DNA of 64,000 bases from Cephalopachus bancanus (GCA_027257055.1 JAPVLO010000161.1:1364001-1428000), one strand, 5' to 3'. Shown: positions 11,061 to 23,069, counted from the stretch's first letter. Numbers and translations are program-made. The notes: a model not told the origin generated them from the sequence alone.

Positions 11061-12204
11061 ACTGAGTTCAGCATTGCTTCTGCCGCCGTGCACCAACTCA
11101 TTTCCAAAGACTCTCTCCCTTTCTTCTACGACACAGCGTTTCCCATTTTTTGCATGCTGCCCAGTGGGTAGCTCTTCTTCCAATAAAATAAGCATTCTTT
11201 TACAGACATTTAATGATGATTAGATTGGCTTGGATTTGCAAGCCAAGCCACTGATTCTTATCTATGAATAGGAATAATCTGTTTTTATGTTTTCCAAAGA
11301 CTCAACATAGCTACTGCCCGACGAATAGCCTACCACTCACACTCTGGAGTGAAATGCTGGGTTGGGATGGAAGTCAAGGATCAGTTATTGAATCTATTTT
11401 TACTGCTCCTCCTAATGTGTGGTAGGCACAGTATAGAGAGGATGAGGAGATAAAGTCATTAACGTAGGCTGGATGCTCACCACCACAGACTTACACTTTC
11501 GCACAGAAGAAAGTCATATGTTTCAGAGCTGAGTTATCAGGGCAGTGTTAGATGAAAAAAAAAATAGCAGCAAGGCTGGTTCTGAGGGAGTGGATGGGAG
11601 AATTGAGACGGAAAGACCCACAGACCTCACCCTCAGCCAGGAGGAGGGTGTCACATTCTATTATGTTTAATTAAGCGTAACTCTTCATTCAGTTTCTAAA
11701 TTGTGACATTTAAAATTTTAAGCTAGATGTAAAACATTTTCATTTTGTCATAAAAAAGTGCCAATCTTTATATGATATAGAACTACCTCCCCCCAAGAAC
11801 TCTGTAACTGTCCCTTTCATTAGGCACTCATTAATAAACCTATCTTGTTCTCAAATCCCCACGCACTTGGTACAGTAGTTCATTAGCACAGGAAGAGGCA
11901 ATTTAGATTTCCTCAGATAATAGCATCTGCCGCTAATCAAATTAAGGCAGGATGTGCAAATGTATCTAAAGCCGGACAAGCTAATGTTGGGTGAGGTTGG
12001 GGGGGGCGGTCAGAACAAAAATGATTACCTTTAAAATTACAATCCTACATCCTCAGTATATAAGGCAATCCTGGTTTTAAGTGTCTTGCCTTATTTTCCC
12101 TATGACAAGATTTTTAGTGGTCAGAGCCATTATGTTGATTTGTGGCTTGTCACATCTTGTCACCATATCCAAAAGCCATAGAAAGTCATTACCAATGAAC
12201 TCTC
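11061..12204. other. Unique DNA with possible conserved non-coding patch
   Basis: No repeat recognised. The part at about 11640-12010 contains clustered homeodomain-type cores ('tgtttaattaagcg', 'ctcattaataaacc', 'gctaatcaaattaagg') in low-repeat sequence. Its composition resembles conserved enhancers. A short hairpin (TTGGCTTG/CAAGCCAA) occurs near 11225-11247. Confidence 0.25.
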
Positions 12205-12760
12205 TGAAATCCATTCATTCATTTATTCATACAATTAGTATTGATTGAGTTCTCATTCCATTGCCCTGTGCCAGACCTTGGGGAGATGGAAGGAGAAGAA
12301 AGACATAGGGAGGACATTCTGAATTCTGTGTCCCTCAACATGAAGGCAGGTGAAACCATACACGTGGCCATCTCCAAATGCTGCCGCAGCTACCACCACA
12401 CACATACATTCAGTTATTCACTCATTCATTCTTTGAGCAAATCCTATGAGCCAGCCACCACTGTGGACACTGGAGATACATCCATGAACGGACAGAGCAT
12501 TCTAAAGGGAGATCAGCTGTCCACTACAAGGAAGTAAAGGTACCACAAAGACATTACAGCTAGGTCACAAGATAGATTGAGAGGGGCATAGGGCAACGAG
12601 GGTGCTATTCTAGTTAGAGTGGTCAGGAAAGGTCTCTGAGAAAGTGATATCTGAGCAGAGACCATAATCAAGTCAAAGAGTGAGCCACAAAATCTGAGAG
12701 CCACACAAAGATCAGCAGGAAGACCTTAACAGCTCAAGAGAAGAGCCCAGGCAAATGAAG
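12205..12760 (-). repeat. L2 fragment, antisense
   Basis: 'cattcattcatttattcata' and 'cctgtgccagacc' are the reverse complement of the L2 tail, and a second 'ttcactcattcattc' block occurs at 12418. Further on, 'gagtggtcaggaaaggtctc' and 'gatatctgagcagagacc' match the L2-linked sequence commonly found next to it. The 98-codon plus frame at 12241-12537 lies inside this repeat. Confidence 0.5.
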
Positions 12761-14680
12761 TCTGGCTTTAGAGACACACTCTTACCCTGAGCTCAGGGAA
12801 CCAAAGGGCTACATGCTGAAGTCAATGAAGAACAAGAAGAGCACAAGGACCTCGGTAAAGGGAGTCATTCGAGTTGGAAGCGGGAGTAACTGTGCCCCCA
12901 GTTGCCGAAACTGTCAGTCAGATGAGCAAAGATAACTGACCTCAGGACGTGACATAATAAAGATTGTGGCCAACTGGCAAGGACAGCCTTTGAGGGTGGT
13001 GAAGAAAAAAACCTGACTGTGGTGGGTTGAAAAAAGGCTGTGAGACAAGTAAGCAGAGATGGCAAATACAGATAACTTTGTGGAGGAGTTTGGCTCTTAA
13101 AGGGGGCAGAGAAGTGGGCAATAGCTGAAAGGGATCACAGGCCCCAGGGAGGACATAGTTTTAAAGATGTGACCTGATATAGCATCCTCATTGATTCACA
13201 CTAATGGTTTTGGAAAGAGGGGGAGAGCCCATGGTAAAGTGAAAATGGTCATTGCAGGAGGGCAGTGTGGTCTAGTGGTGACATTTGTCTTAGACAAGTG
13301 CAAGATCACTTCATCCACACTGTAAAGAGGGAAGGCAGATAATATATTTAAAATGCAGCCAGGCGAGTAGAACAGATGGTGTCAAGGTGGTGTACACAGT
13401 TCTTCCACTGATTCTATTTTCTCAGGAGAATATGGAGTCAGATCAGCCTGAAGAGAGGGGGTATGAGAATTTGGAAGATGTGAGAGAACTGACTCTGGAA
13501 ACGCAAGAGGATACCCTGGCATTGCTGAGGTTTAACTTGGGAATTGTAGTCATCAGTTTAAAGTGAGACCTGTCAACACTGTTGTATGGTTGTCTCCAGC
13601 CATGTTTAACTGCTGGGACACAGGGCTGAGGTTGAAAGTTGAGTTGTTTTCCCAAGCAATTAAGATGGAAGGAAGGAGAAGCAGGGTAATGAAGGAAATG
13701 TACAAGGGAGTGATGACAGGAACGGACAGCAGAATCTAAACTGGGCCAGGAAGAAAGTGAGCACATTAGAGGTATAACAGAAAAGTGGAAAAGTCAGTGA
13801 ATTGGCAGACCCGATGATGTAAAAATGGGGGTATGAGAGGAAATGGGCTGGAAACTAAAGGTGATAGTTACTATGGTGATGGTTACCGTGGTAATGGCTC
13901 CCTTCCAAAGGAAGTCTTCTAGGCATCTGGGTAGTAACACCGAGGCCTGTCATTGTCTTGTCCACATGCCAGTGCTGGGTGAAGATCAGGAATGAGACCA
14001 GGACAAATGGGGTCCTAAGAAGTTACTGCAAAGTACAGGGGACCTTAATAGGTCAGCTCTGAATGACCTCCGCCAAGAATGGGGAATGGAAACTAAAATG
14101 GGTTGAACCAGAAATGATGAGGTAAATCTGGGGATGAGACGCTGGCCCAAATGGGAATAAAAAGTGCATCCTGATCAGAAAGAGTGAAACCTGAAGTGAG
14201 CGGAAGTCAGAGAGGATGGAAGGAGCATACAGTATAGACAGAGGTTCAGACAGAGTCTTCTGAATTCACCATTGTCCTTGCTGGTTCCATGCTCAGGGAT
14301 CTCTCTCCTTGGATCTCAAAGCACACAGTGTGTCTTTTGACAGCAGTGAGGTGTCACTGTCCCCTGGATGGGGAATAATATGAAGGATAGTGAAGCAACA
14401 CCAGGTCAATTCCCCCTGAACAGGAACCACATGGACTATATGTAGTTTGTAGGATGGTGATTGTTTTTGAGGGTTCAAATTACAAACAGTCCACATGGTC
14501 CACTTCTCCCCTAACTCAATATTTAGGGCTCAGTGAGATAGTCAAGGTGATTAAGAAAACTAAGAGCAGTTTGACACATGGTGCTCTAGACCCAGTTCTG
14601 CAACAAAATAACTGAGTAATCACTTGACTTTGGTAGAGTCAATAACTACAAATGAACGTTGGGACATGTTATGGCCTAGA
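12761..14680. other. Unassigned unique DNA
   Basis: About 1.9 kb without a recognised gene or repeat. It is purine-rich on the plus strand. The minus frame at 13443-13766 (107 codons) has no domain, signal peptide or neighbouring exon-like structure. Part may be old L2 beyond my recognition. Confidence 0.3.
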
Positions 14681-14861
14681 CAGTGTTTTTCTAATATTAG
14701 TGTACATAATAATTACCTGATGACCTTATTGAAGTACAGAAGCCTGGGCCTCATGATTCTGCTTGAGTGTGTCAGGAATAGGGTCCATGAACTTAATTTC
14801 TAACCAGATCCCGGATGACGCTGATGCTGCCAAGCTCTGGACCACACTTTGAGTAGCAGTG
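14681..14861. mobile_element. MER5-like hAT-Charlie MITE
   Basis: It starts 'cagtgtttttctaatatta' and ends 'ccacactttgagtagcagtg', inverted termini of the MER5A type, with the internal 'cagaagcctgggcctcatga' block. The flanking 8-bp sequences no longer match clearly. Confidence 0.65.
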
Positions 14862-16152
14862 ATCGAGGAGAAATGTTGGAGTAAAAAGAGTAATCAGAAA
14901 CACAAGTGGCCAAAGGATACGAAAAGGAGAGAGGGAGGTGAAAGATAATGACCATGGGTTTCATAATCTATTTCGCCAGTTGGTCTTTGTGGGAAGGTAG
15001 CCCTTGTTTTGGAATTTAGGGCAAGGCTGCCCCATAAAGACCTTGCATCCTGTGGTGATAAGTTTGGACTGCTTCCTACCGGCAGTAATTTTTGAGAGAA
15101 AGGATGATGGATTAGAACAATGTTTTAGGAATATTATTTTGGCAGCAGTTTTCAGGAAAGAGTGTTGGAGTCATCATAAGAGAGACCATAACGAAGGGTA
15201 TTACTCACTGTGAAATGAGGGTATTATAAAAAGGCCCGGGACAGAGAGAGGGCAAGAGAAACAGGAAAATGAGGTTGAATCTGGAAAATGATGAAAAAGA
15301 GCAATGGAACTGAATGACAGATTAGTTGTTTAGGCAAAAGTAGGGGAAGGGCCCACGATGACTTGGAGACTTATTCACCTTCTGAATATTTTCTCCTTGT
15401 GTCAAGACTAGAAAAAGTTCACCAGAAATATAATTTCTTCTATTTGGGCAGACATGAAGTCTGACGGATTCTTATTTTGAAAAGAAGAATCACAGACAAG
15501 CGTTAAGAACTTAATTTGTAAAGAACTTCTGGCTCATCAAATAAAAACACAACTTTCCTTTAAAGCAAAATCCCTCGGATCACCAATTTAATAGTCAGGG
15601 CAATGTGAAAAATAACTTCTTACATGATTTTTCGATTGACAATCCCCACGACATATCTGTAGACATCAGAATTGAGAAAGTTAGAGACACGCTTGTTTTG
15701 TTGGGAGTCTGAAACAGACAAAAAGTACTCAAGAGTGACTCTGTTGTTTTGGGTTCTCTTGGGTTGCAGAGGGCTCTGTTCTGCTGTTTGGTTGTGTTTC
15801 CGTTTTTCTTTCTGCTGATGGCACTTGATGTGAACGATACCTCACACTGGTGCAAAAAAGCATCTTTTCTTTGTTCCTCTCCAACATTCTTGCTCTGACT
15901 AAGGAGACAGTGAAGTTGAGTGGAAAGACCCTGGAATGGGTCAAGAGTCCTCACGTGGAGACATGGCAAGTCATGAGCTATGAGCTTGAGGTCTCTCATA
16001 ACAGAGGAATTAGTTTCAGAGGCTTCCAGAGCTGACACAGAATGCACATAGAGCTAGAATGGTATGTTCTGTCACCGATATCCAAGTGGGCCGCTTCTTT
16101 CCAAACATATGCTTTTGTTCCAGAACACATCAATCGCATCAGGCACTGTATC
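14862..16152. other. Unassigned unique DNA with a 150-codon minus frame
   Basis: No repeat recognised. The minus frame 15595-16047 (150 codons, about 16.8 kDa) has a low-complexity Ser/Thr/Lys-rich translation with no recognisable domain. A second, overlapping minus frame at 15729-15944 argues that both are chance. Not called as a gene. Confidence 0.3.
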
Positions 16153-16401
16153 TTTTTTTTTTGAGTCGGAGTCTCACTCTGTCGCCCAGACTGGAGTGCA
16201 GTGGCCACTCCCGGCCACCGCAGCCTCGACCCGCTGGGCTCCGGCGATCCTTCCGCCTCAGCCTTCTGAGTAACCGGAATTACAGGCATGCGCTACCACG
16301 CCCAGCTGATTTTTTGATTTATTGTAGAGATGAGGTCTCGTTGCCCAGGTGGGTCTCGAGCCCACGGGCTCAGGCAATCCACTCACCTCAGCCTCCCAAA
16401 G
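16153..16401 (-). mobile_element. Alu SINE, 5'-truncated, antisense
   Basis: Begins with poly-T and 'gagtcggagtctcactctg' and stops at 'gcctcccaaagg', lacking the last 35 or so bases of the Alu head. ACTGTATCTTT before and ACTGTATTTTA after mark a target-site duplication, so the truncation happened at insertion. Adjacent frames are Alu-derived. Confidence 0.9.
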
Positions 16402-16435
16402 GACTGTATTTTAAAGGATTACTGAAGAATGTCAA

Positions 16436-16680
16436 AACCCTCCCCCTTCCCTTCTCCCCTCCCCCATCCTTTCTTCTCCCCTTCCTTTTCTCCTCTCATC
16501 TCTTCTTTCTCCACTCCTCTTCCCTTCTCTTCTTCTCTTTCTCCCTTTTCTTCTTTCCTTTCCCTTCATTTGTCTTCATTCATTCTTGTACGTTGGTCTT
16601 TTCGTTCCCCCTTCCAACCTGCATAGATACATTCTTAGTCTCTCTCTCTATTCTTAGTCTCTCTCTCTCTCTCTCTCTCA
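16436..16680. repeat. Polypyrimidine tract ending in (TC)n
   Basis: Almost pure C/T DNA runs from 16436 to about 16560, followed after a mixed segment by CT dinucleotide runs at about 16635-16680. It accounts for the Ser/Phe/Pro-rich open frames here. Confidence 0.9.
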
Positions 16681-16689
16681 TAGAAATTC

Positions 16690-18310
16690 ATCTATACGTG
16701 TGCCCTGAGATCTCCTCCTACATGTGAAATTGTTCTTGGTAAATCTGTCACCAATAGGTGACATGTCAACATTCAAGATTCATCCTTTTACTTGGAGACA
16801 TTGTCTACCAAAGCCCTTGTTGATGAAAGGGCAATGCTGTCATAGCATTAGCTAATTCACCAGATGTCCAGCAGTCATTCTCACAGAGCAACAAGTTATC
16901 TGGGAGGCAGAAGAGAGAAGAGGCCCTTCTGAACTTTCCACGAGTTGGGCTCAGTAGAGCAGGTCGTGCTGGACCTTGACCAGTCATGGCTGTCAAGAGC
17001 CTCTGCTTTCTTCTGGAGAGGGGAGGCAAGTTCTACCCCTGTCTCCATGCTATTGTACAGCCAAAAGTCACCTCTCTCTGAGTTCTAAGCTTCCTCAATT
17101 ATGAAGTAAAATATGGGAAATTGTTCTCTTCAAGTTCCAGATTGGAGAATTTCTGAGTATCAAGCAGAGGGGAGCAGAAGTCAGGGTGAAGAGAATGGTG
17201 TAAGTTACCCTACTTCATGGTTTTGTCCAAGACCAACCATGTGGAAGGGCACCTTACTCAGAGTTAGACAGTACACTGAGATAGTCCAGACTCAAGCCCA
17301 GAATTCCAGCTTCATTACTAATAAAGCTTCCTTCACTCTCAAAAATATCAGGTTGGAATCAAAAGTTATATGTTCATCTCACTCATAGTGGATGTTTCCC
17401 AAGGACTCAGAAAAATAGTCACACTCCTTCCTCTACCAAGCATGGACCTCTCACAACAGCTTTAAAAACTTTTTTTTTCCCAAGGATGAGACCAATCAAA
17501 TTCAGTCTACCCAATTTGACCATGTACAAACAGTTAGACAACAAAGCAGAGTAGTGGCAGCCATTATCCCAAATCAAGAATCTCAAATGAATTCTTATAC
17601 TCAGACCTCATGCTCAGAGAGCTGACCCTGTCCTTCAGCAGTTGGCTTCAGGATACCATGTACCCTAAAATGTTCAAAGCCAAAACGCCTGATGCTTTGA
17701 AGGCAATATGAATAAAGCCAGCTTCTGATAAAAATGCTTAAAGTAGAAAGCAATGGAAAGGTTTTTAACACCGGGTATTGCTGCAGAAAAGCTTGATGAA
17801 TGTTTGGGGATTTTTTAGCCCAGGCACTTGTGACCAATCCACAACGATGACTGTCATCCATAAGGTTGCAGGTGGCAAGGTGTTGATTTCCTTCTCTGCA
17901 GTAAGAAACATAATATTCAGTCTTGTCATTGGTCAGTGAACAGGCATGCTTCCGCCTCCTTTTCACTCTGAAGAATTCCTTTTCCCAGTAGGACAATAAT
18001 TTCTTCATCTCAGCTCTGCAAGACCTCCATTTTATGAGATTTTAGAGACGCAAAACAGCTATCTACCATCCAAAACAGCCCGGACTTTTATCTTCAGCAG
18101 ACAATCACCGACTCCTTTTCAAACAAGCATTATTGCAACCATTTTATAAAACCTAGACAGAGAGAGCTCCCTGGTGCCTCTTTGGAGGTCTTCTCAGCAG
18201 GCCACAAGCCGGATTTTCTCCTCTCCTCCCCACTCATTCTCAATCGTGAAACAAGCCAGGGTATCAGGAGGACAACAGGCCAGTGCCTGCAGGCCATAAA
18301 CCAAAGGGAA
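16690..18310. other. Unassigned unique DNA
   Basis: No gene or repeat recognised. The minus frame at 17601-18008 (135 codons) has no domain or repeat similarity I can name and shows no promoter or polyadenylation signal. It is recorded but not called. Confidence 0.3.
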
Positions 18311-18311
18311 G

Positions 18312-18487
18312 GCAGGGTGGTAGGCAAAATAATGGCCCCCAAATGTGTGTCCGTGTCTGAATCCTGGAACCCTTAAGTGTCTCCTTATATGGCCAGAGAG
18401 TTTACAGACGTGATTATCCAGGTGGGCCCTAAATGTGATCACACGTTTGTGGTGATTTGTTACAACAGAAATAGGACACTCATGCAG
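18312..18487 (+). mobile_element. MLT1-type MaLR LTR fragment, sense
   Basis: 'ggcaaaataatggcccccaa' followed by 'cctggaacccttaagtgtct' and 'ccttatatggccagagagtt' is the MLT1 5' end. The copy jumps to 'gtggtgatttgttacaacag', its 3' end, implying an internal deletion. Confidence 0.6.
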
Positions 18488-18639
18488 GTGTCCATTGCAG
18501 GGCCGAGACAAGACACCAAGAGGCATGAGGCTGGAGAGTCAGCAGCTGGCAGTGCCAGCCAGGGAAAGACTAGGTCAGCCAAGGGCTGAAGGACCTGGAA
18601 CCTGCTGCATCTTAGATCGGCTTTGGATGAGACAATGGT

Positions 18640-18822
18640 GAGCTGTGATCCTGGCTCTACCGCAAATGTGTGATGTTAGGCATTGTTTAGCCTCAGTACA
18701 GTGCTTTGAAAAGAAAGCAATAATATCTGACTTTCAGGATTGCAGTGAAAAATACAAGACTTGATAAAATAAAAAAGTCTCACACATAGTAGGTGATCAT
18801 TAAGCAGGGCTGACTAGGATGT
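18640..18822 (+). repeat. MIR SINE, sense
   Basis: 'gtgatcctggctctaccgca', 'gcattgtttagcctcagtac' and 'cacacatagtaggtgatcat' are MIR landmarks in order. Confidence 0.5.
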
Positions 18823-19126
18823 ATGAGAAAATAATTAATTGAGAGGACAGAAAAGCTCCCACAGTGGGCGGGGACCCAAAGGGGTTGCCCATAAACTTAT
18901 TTTAAAAGACCAGTGATAGAGCCCATCTTAGGGAAAGATGTCATTTTGTTTGGGAACGTACTTTGACGACTTCTTTAGGTGTCACCATGGAAAAATACCT
19001 CCTCTCCCCTGCCCCTTCCCCACCACATAGTCTACATGGCTTCCAAGGGTTAAAACTAAAATACAGAACACAGAACTTCTCGCCCCAACAAGGAAGGGGG
19101 CATTTAAAGTTTCCAGACACGAAGAA

Positions 19127-19566
19127 ATGTTCTGGGTTTGATTGTGTCCCACAGAAATACTTGTTCAGGTCCTAATCTCCAGTACCTGTGAATGCTACCT
19201 TATTTGGAAACAGGGTCTTTTAAGATGAAGTTATATCAAAGGAGGGTGGGCCCTATTCCAATACCTGGTATCCTTATAAGACAAGAGAACTCTGGGCGCA
19301 CAGACACACACAGAGGAAAAGAGGGCCAGGTGAAGACAGAGGAGATGCAGAGGGAGAATATCACATGATGACAGAGGTGGCCATTGGGGTGAGGCAGTTG
19401 CAAAGCCAAGGCTCGAACCTAGGTAGAGGCAAGGATGGATTTAGGTTTCAGAGGCAGCTGACCCTGCTGACATCTTGATTTTGGACTTCTCATTTCCACA
19501 ACAGGCAGACGAAGAATTCCTCTTGTTTCAGGCCACCCTGATTGTGGTGCTTTTGCTACGGCAGCC
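19127..19566 (+). mobile_element. MLT1-type MaLR LTR, sense
   Basis: Landmarks run in order: 'gtttgattgtgtcccacaga', 'cagtacctgtgaatgctacc', 'ttatttggaaacagggtctt', 'ccttataagacaagagaact', 'cacagacacacacagaggaa', 'gacatcttgattttggactt' and 'gtgcttttgctacggcagcc'. This is a largely complete MLT1 LTR. The first part of the 177-codon frame at 19475-20008 lies within it. Confidence 0.75.
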
Positions 19567-20470
19567 CTTTTACACAGGGAACGGACACGCCGGGGCACAA
19601 GAGACCAGAAACAGCCTGCCAAAACAGGCACGCGCTGTCAGATCAGGAGAGCAGCTGGCCTGTGAGAAATTCCTGCCAGGGAAAACGGTCAGGGAATTTT
19701 TGACAGAATTCATTGTCCAATACTTCCCCTTTAGCGGGGTTGTTGTGAGGCAACCCTTCAGGAATATCTTGTGCATCACACGAATACCCTCGGACACTTA
19801 CCTGTTGAAGGACTCGAGCCCTTTGTGGCCTGTTTGTTCATCTGGCCAGAGAACAAACAGGCCACAGTGGATGTCAGGACCAAACTTGAGCAGGAACAGG
19901 AAATCAGGACAAGAGATGGCCATAAGACATGTAGTCTCATCCAAACCTCAGAGATTTGGGACGAGTTCCGCTTCTGCTTTCCTAAGAAAGGGCAAAGGGA
20001 CCTGTTAGAAGACTTGGGGAACCTCAGGTGACGGACTGTGGACAGTACAGACTACATTCTTATTAATTTCATTTTCTGAACCAAAGCAGGATTTCAAACC
20101 ACAGGGTGCAGGACAATGAATCAAGTAAGCATTTATTTTTCACAACTGCACCCTACCCATATTCTGACTACCCTGCACTGGCTAAAAAATTTATGGTGCT
20201 CCTGGCTCTGGCTTGGGGAGGGCAGCTTGCCTGACTAAGAGATTTCCATCGGCCTTTCCTGCTTTTGGAGGGTGGCATTCCTCACAAGGGGACGCCAGCC
20301 TCACAGTGCCCTTCCTGTAAATCCCCCGGCGGTGCTCATGTGCCCAGCGCCTGACCTTGGCAGTGCTCGGGAGAACAGGAGATCAAAGGAATGAAAGTGC
20401 TCCTTTCTGGTACTTCAATCAGGGAGAGAAGCAATTAAAATATGAATTAATCTAAGTGAGATGAAAATGC
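19567..20470. other. Unique DNA downstream of MLT1, holding a long palindrome
   Basis: No gene recognised. A plus frame reaching 20008 runs out of the MLT1 LTR through non-repetitive sequence and includes the palindrome at 19824-19866. It has no domain that I can recognise, and the frame overlapping it at 19771-20031 is equally open. Confidence 0.3.
19824..19866. repeat. 43-nt near-perfect palindrome
   Basis: Arm TGTGGCCTGTTTGTTC (19824-19839) is the exact reverse complement of 19851-19866. Between them lie one unpaired A (19840) and the 10-bp perfect palindrome TCTGGCCAGA (19841-19850). The whole is therefore a 43-nt palindrome with a single extra base. Pairing stops abruptly on both sides. 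No T-run follows and it is not part of any repeat I know. Confidence 0.95.
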
Positions 20471-21264
20471 AGATGTAGAACAAGAGCATCCCGATCACCT
20501 TGAACCTGCACTGTGCACAGCTTAGCTCCTGTGATTAAAGACATTTTCATGTCATTAAAAACCATCTCTTCTAATGTTAAAAACACTATGTCAGTCAAAC
20601 TCGCCAAGCAGCCTCTAGCAGTGCTGCCCTCTACACCGTTAATCTCTTCAATTCTTTTAGAGTTGGATGGGGTGGGGGTTGAGGCTGGCCGTCTTAGGAG
20701 GGAATATTGAAGGGCTGGGAGAAAGACAGGAATGCAGGATTCTGCACCAAACAAAAAGATCCCTTGCAGGTGTCTCCTCTCTCATAGATCCCCTAGGGGG
20801 TTCTTGATTCGATTGTACAACCTGAGTCTTGGCTGCCAGATGGCATTGGGAGGACAGGCTGGGACAGGCAAGGAGCACATTCCTAGAGTTTGACAATCCC
20901 TTCACCCTTTCTCATTTCCCTAACCGTTCCTTGGAAATGAGAGATAAGTGTAGTATTTACTTCTGGACTTTGGGTTCTGCTTCTTTGTGGTCTTCAGGAT
21001 GTTCTATCGACCCTTGGAAGGGAGAGTGAGTCTGTGACCCTAGAGAAAGGGATGCCTGTGAGGGAGTGTCTATTGATAACCCTTTGAGCCATCTGGCCCT
21101 CTGGGCCAGCCGTCCCTGCTGTGGTTCCGGATTTGCTTCCTTTTGTGCATACCCTACATCTGACCTTGGCTTTTTCTCCTGTTTCTGGCGATACATTCAT
21201 TCCCTTTTGGCTGTTGTCAACAGGATTTGTCAATCTCAGGTTTTGAAGCTTAGAATCTGAAGGG
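20471..21264. other. Unassigned unique DNA
   Basis: No gene or repeat recognised. Several 65-100 codon frames overlap on both strands without recognisable features. Confidence 0.3.
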
Positions 21265-22137
21265 CTCTCACAGACCGGGAAAAAATATTGGCCAACTGTA
21301 TGTCTGACAAAGGCCTAACATCTAGGATCTACAAGGAACATGCCAAAAAGAAAAAACCAAACAGCCCCATTACAAAGTCAGCAAAAGATGAATAGACACT
21401 TCTCAAAGAAGACATATGAAAAAATGCTCATACATGAAAAAATGCTCAGTCTCACTAGTCATTAAAAAATGCAAAATTTAACCCCAGTCAGGATGGCTAT
21501 CATCAATAAGTCAAAAAACAATAGATGCTGGAGAGGATGTGGCAAAAAGGGAACACTTTTGCACGGTTGGTGGAAGTGTAAACTAGTACAGGCTCTGTGG
21601 AAAACAGTGTGGCGATTCCTAAAAAAAGATCTAAAAATCGACCTTCCATATGACCCCGCGATTCCCTTACTGGGAATTTGCCCGGAAGAACTCAAATCAC
21701 TCTATAAAAAAGATAGCTGCACACGTGTGTCTATCGCAGCATTGTTCACAGTAGCAAGAACATGGAACCCATGTGGTACATACACATGATGGAATATTAC
21801 GCAGCCATAAAGAAGAACAAAATCATGAACTTCACAACAACCTAGATGGACTTAGATTCTATAATAATACTGAGTGATCTTTCACAGAAACAAAGAACTG
21901 AGTATCACATGTTCTCACTCATAAGTGGATCTTGAACAATTATGGTAATACTATAAGAAAAGGACTGGCAGTAGTGGGAAACTGCCGGGAACGGGGACAG
22001 GGAAGCAGGATTGGCAGTAGTGGGCAACTGCCTGGGTAAGGGGGCGGCACGCCTCATCAAAGGGTACCTGCATGATGAACGTTTGTATACCTAACCTTGA
22101 ATTGTACCCCACATCTTTAAAATAAAAAAATTGAAAG
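21265..22137 (+). mobile_element. 5'-truncated L1, sense, with 3' tail
   Basis: It opens in ORF2 ('ctgacaaaggcctaacatct') and the frame at 21469-21789 gives the ORF2 C-terminus ('[18 protein letters not shown]'). It continues through the stop and 3' UTR to 'gaattgtaccccacatcttt' and an A-rich tail at 22120-22137. The ORF2 frame is broken and no 5' UTR is present, so it is inactive. It supplies the sense reference for the antisense L1 copies elsewhere in the window. Confidence 0.9.
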
Positions 22138-22603
22138 TTAAATAAAAAACTCATCTTTAATCTCCCTTCGTTACTTTTCCCAGCCAAACCTCCTTGCCCC
22201 CTGGGAACCGTGGACCCATCCTCGTCTGGATTTGAGGTGGTTTCTCCCTCTTCCCCGCTCTGACTCCCCTAAGGACCTTCCAATTGGGTTGGACCCAGTG
22301 GCAAATCAGAGCCTGGAGTAATGCTCACTCTAAGCCTGGGAAGACCACCCAATGAGGTTATGAGGTCTGCTGTAGGCTGAGATAGTGGTCCTCTGGTCTT
22401 TGATATCCTGAGGCTGACAGTTGAGTCATCTTCTGCTCAGGTCTCACCATCTCAGGAAGTTCCTTTTTAGATCATGACCACACAGATCCGGAGGCTACCT
22501 AAGATTCCATGAATAGATGTCTCTTGCTCCAGGCCCTCTTAAGAAACAGACAGAAGCTTAGCATTCATACATTCTTTACATTCATTCAAACCCTTGGTTT
22601 CTA
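22138..22603. other. Unassigned unique DNA
   Basis: No gene or repeat recognised between the L1 tail and the Alu pair. Confidence 0.3.
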
Positions 22604-22780
22604 CTTTTTTTTGTTTTTTTTGAGTTGGAGTCTCACTCTGTCACCCAGACTGGAGTGTAATGGCTGCTCCTGGCCACTGCAGCCTTGACCTGTGGGGCTC
22701 TGGCGATCAGCCTTCCAAGTAAGCTGGAACTACAGGCGCGTGCTACCACATCCAGCTAATTTTTGATTGATTGTAGAGTA
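22604..22780 (-). mobile_element. Partial Alu SINE, antisense (left member of head-to-head pair)
   Basis: Poly-T and 'gagttggagtctcactctg' run through the Alu 3' half and stop abruptly at 'gattgattgtagagta', where a sense Alu begins. The rest of this Alu is missing. Confidence 0.88.
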
Positions 22781-23069
22781 GCCGGGCTCGGTGGCTCAGC
22801 CTGTAATCCCAGCACTTTGGAAGGTTGAGGTGAGTGGAGTGCATGAGCCCGCAGGTCCGAGACCCGCCTGGGCAACTTGGTGAGACCTCATCTCTACAGT
22901 AAATCAAAAAATCAGCCGGGCGTGGTAGCGCATGCCTGTAATTCCGGCTACTTGGAAGGCTGAGGCGGAAGGATTGCCGGAGCCCAGCAGGTCGAGGCTA
23001 TGGTGGCCGGGGGCGGCCACTGCACTCCAGTCTGGGAGACAGAGTGAGACTCCAACTCAAAAAAAAAAA
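22781..23069 (+). mobile_element. Full-length Alu SINE, sense (right member of pair)
   Basis: Starts 'gccgggctcggtggctcagc' and ends with a poly-A at 23059-23069. It directly abuts the partial antisense Alu, so 22620-22776 and about 22900-23060 are complementary and could fold into a long hairpin. Confidence 0.92.

Noticed and set aside
15595..16047. 150-codon minus frame
   Set aside because: No domain, no homologous wording, another minus frame overlaps it, and no promoter, splice or poly(A) signals are evident.
16059..16727. Longest open frame in the window (222 codons)
   Set aside because: It crosses an Alu and a polypyrimidine tract; the translation is Alu sequence followed by Ser/Phe/Leu/Pro low complexity.
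19475..20008. 177-codon plus frame
   Set aside because: It starts inside an MLT1 LTR and runs into unique DNA with no recognisable protein features.
21469..21789. 106-codon plus frame
   Set aside because: L1 ORF2 C-terminus in a truncated L1.
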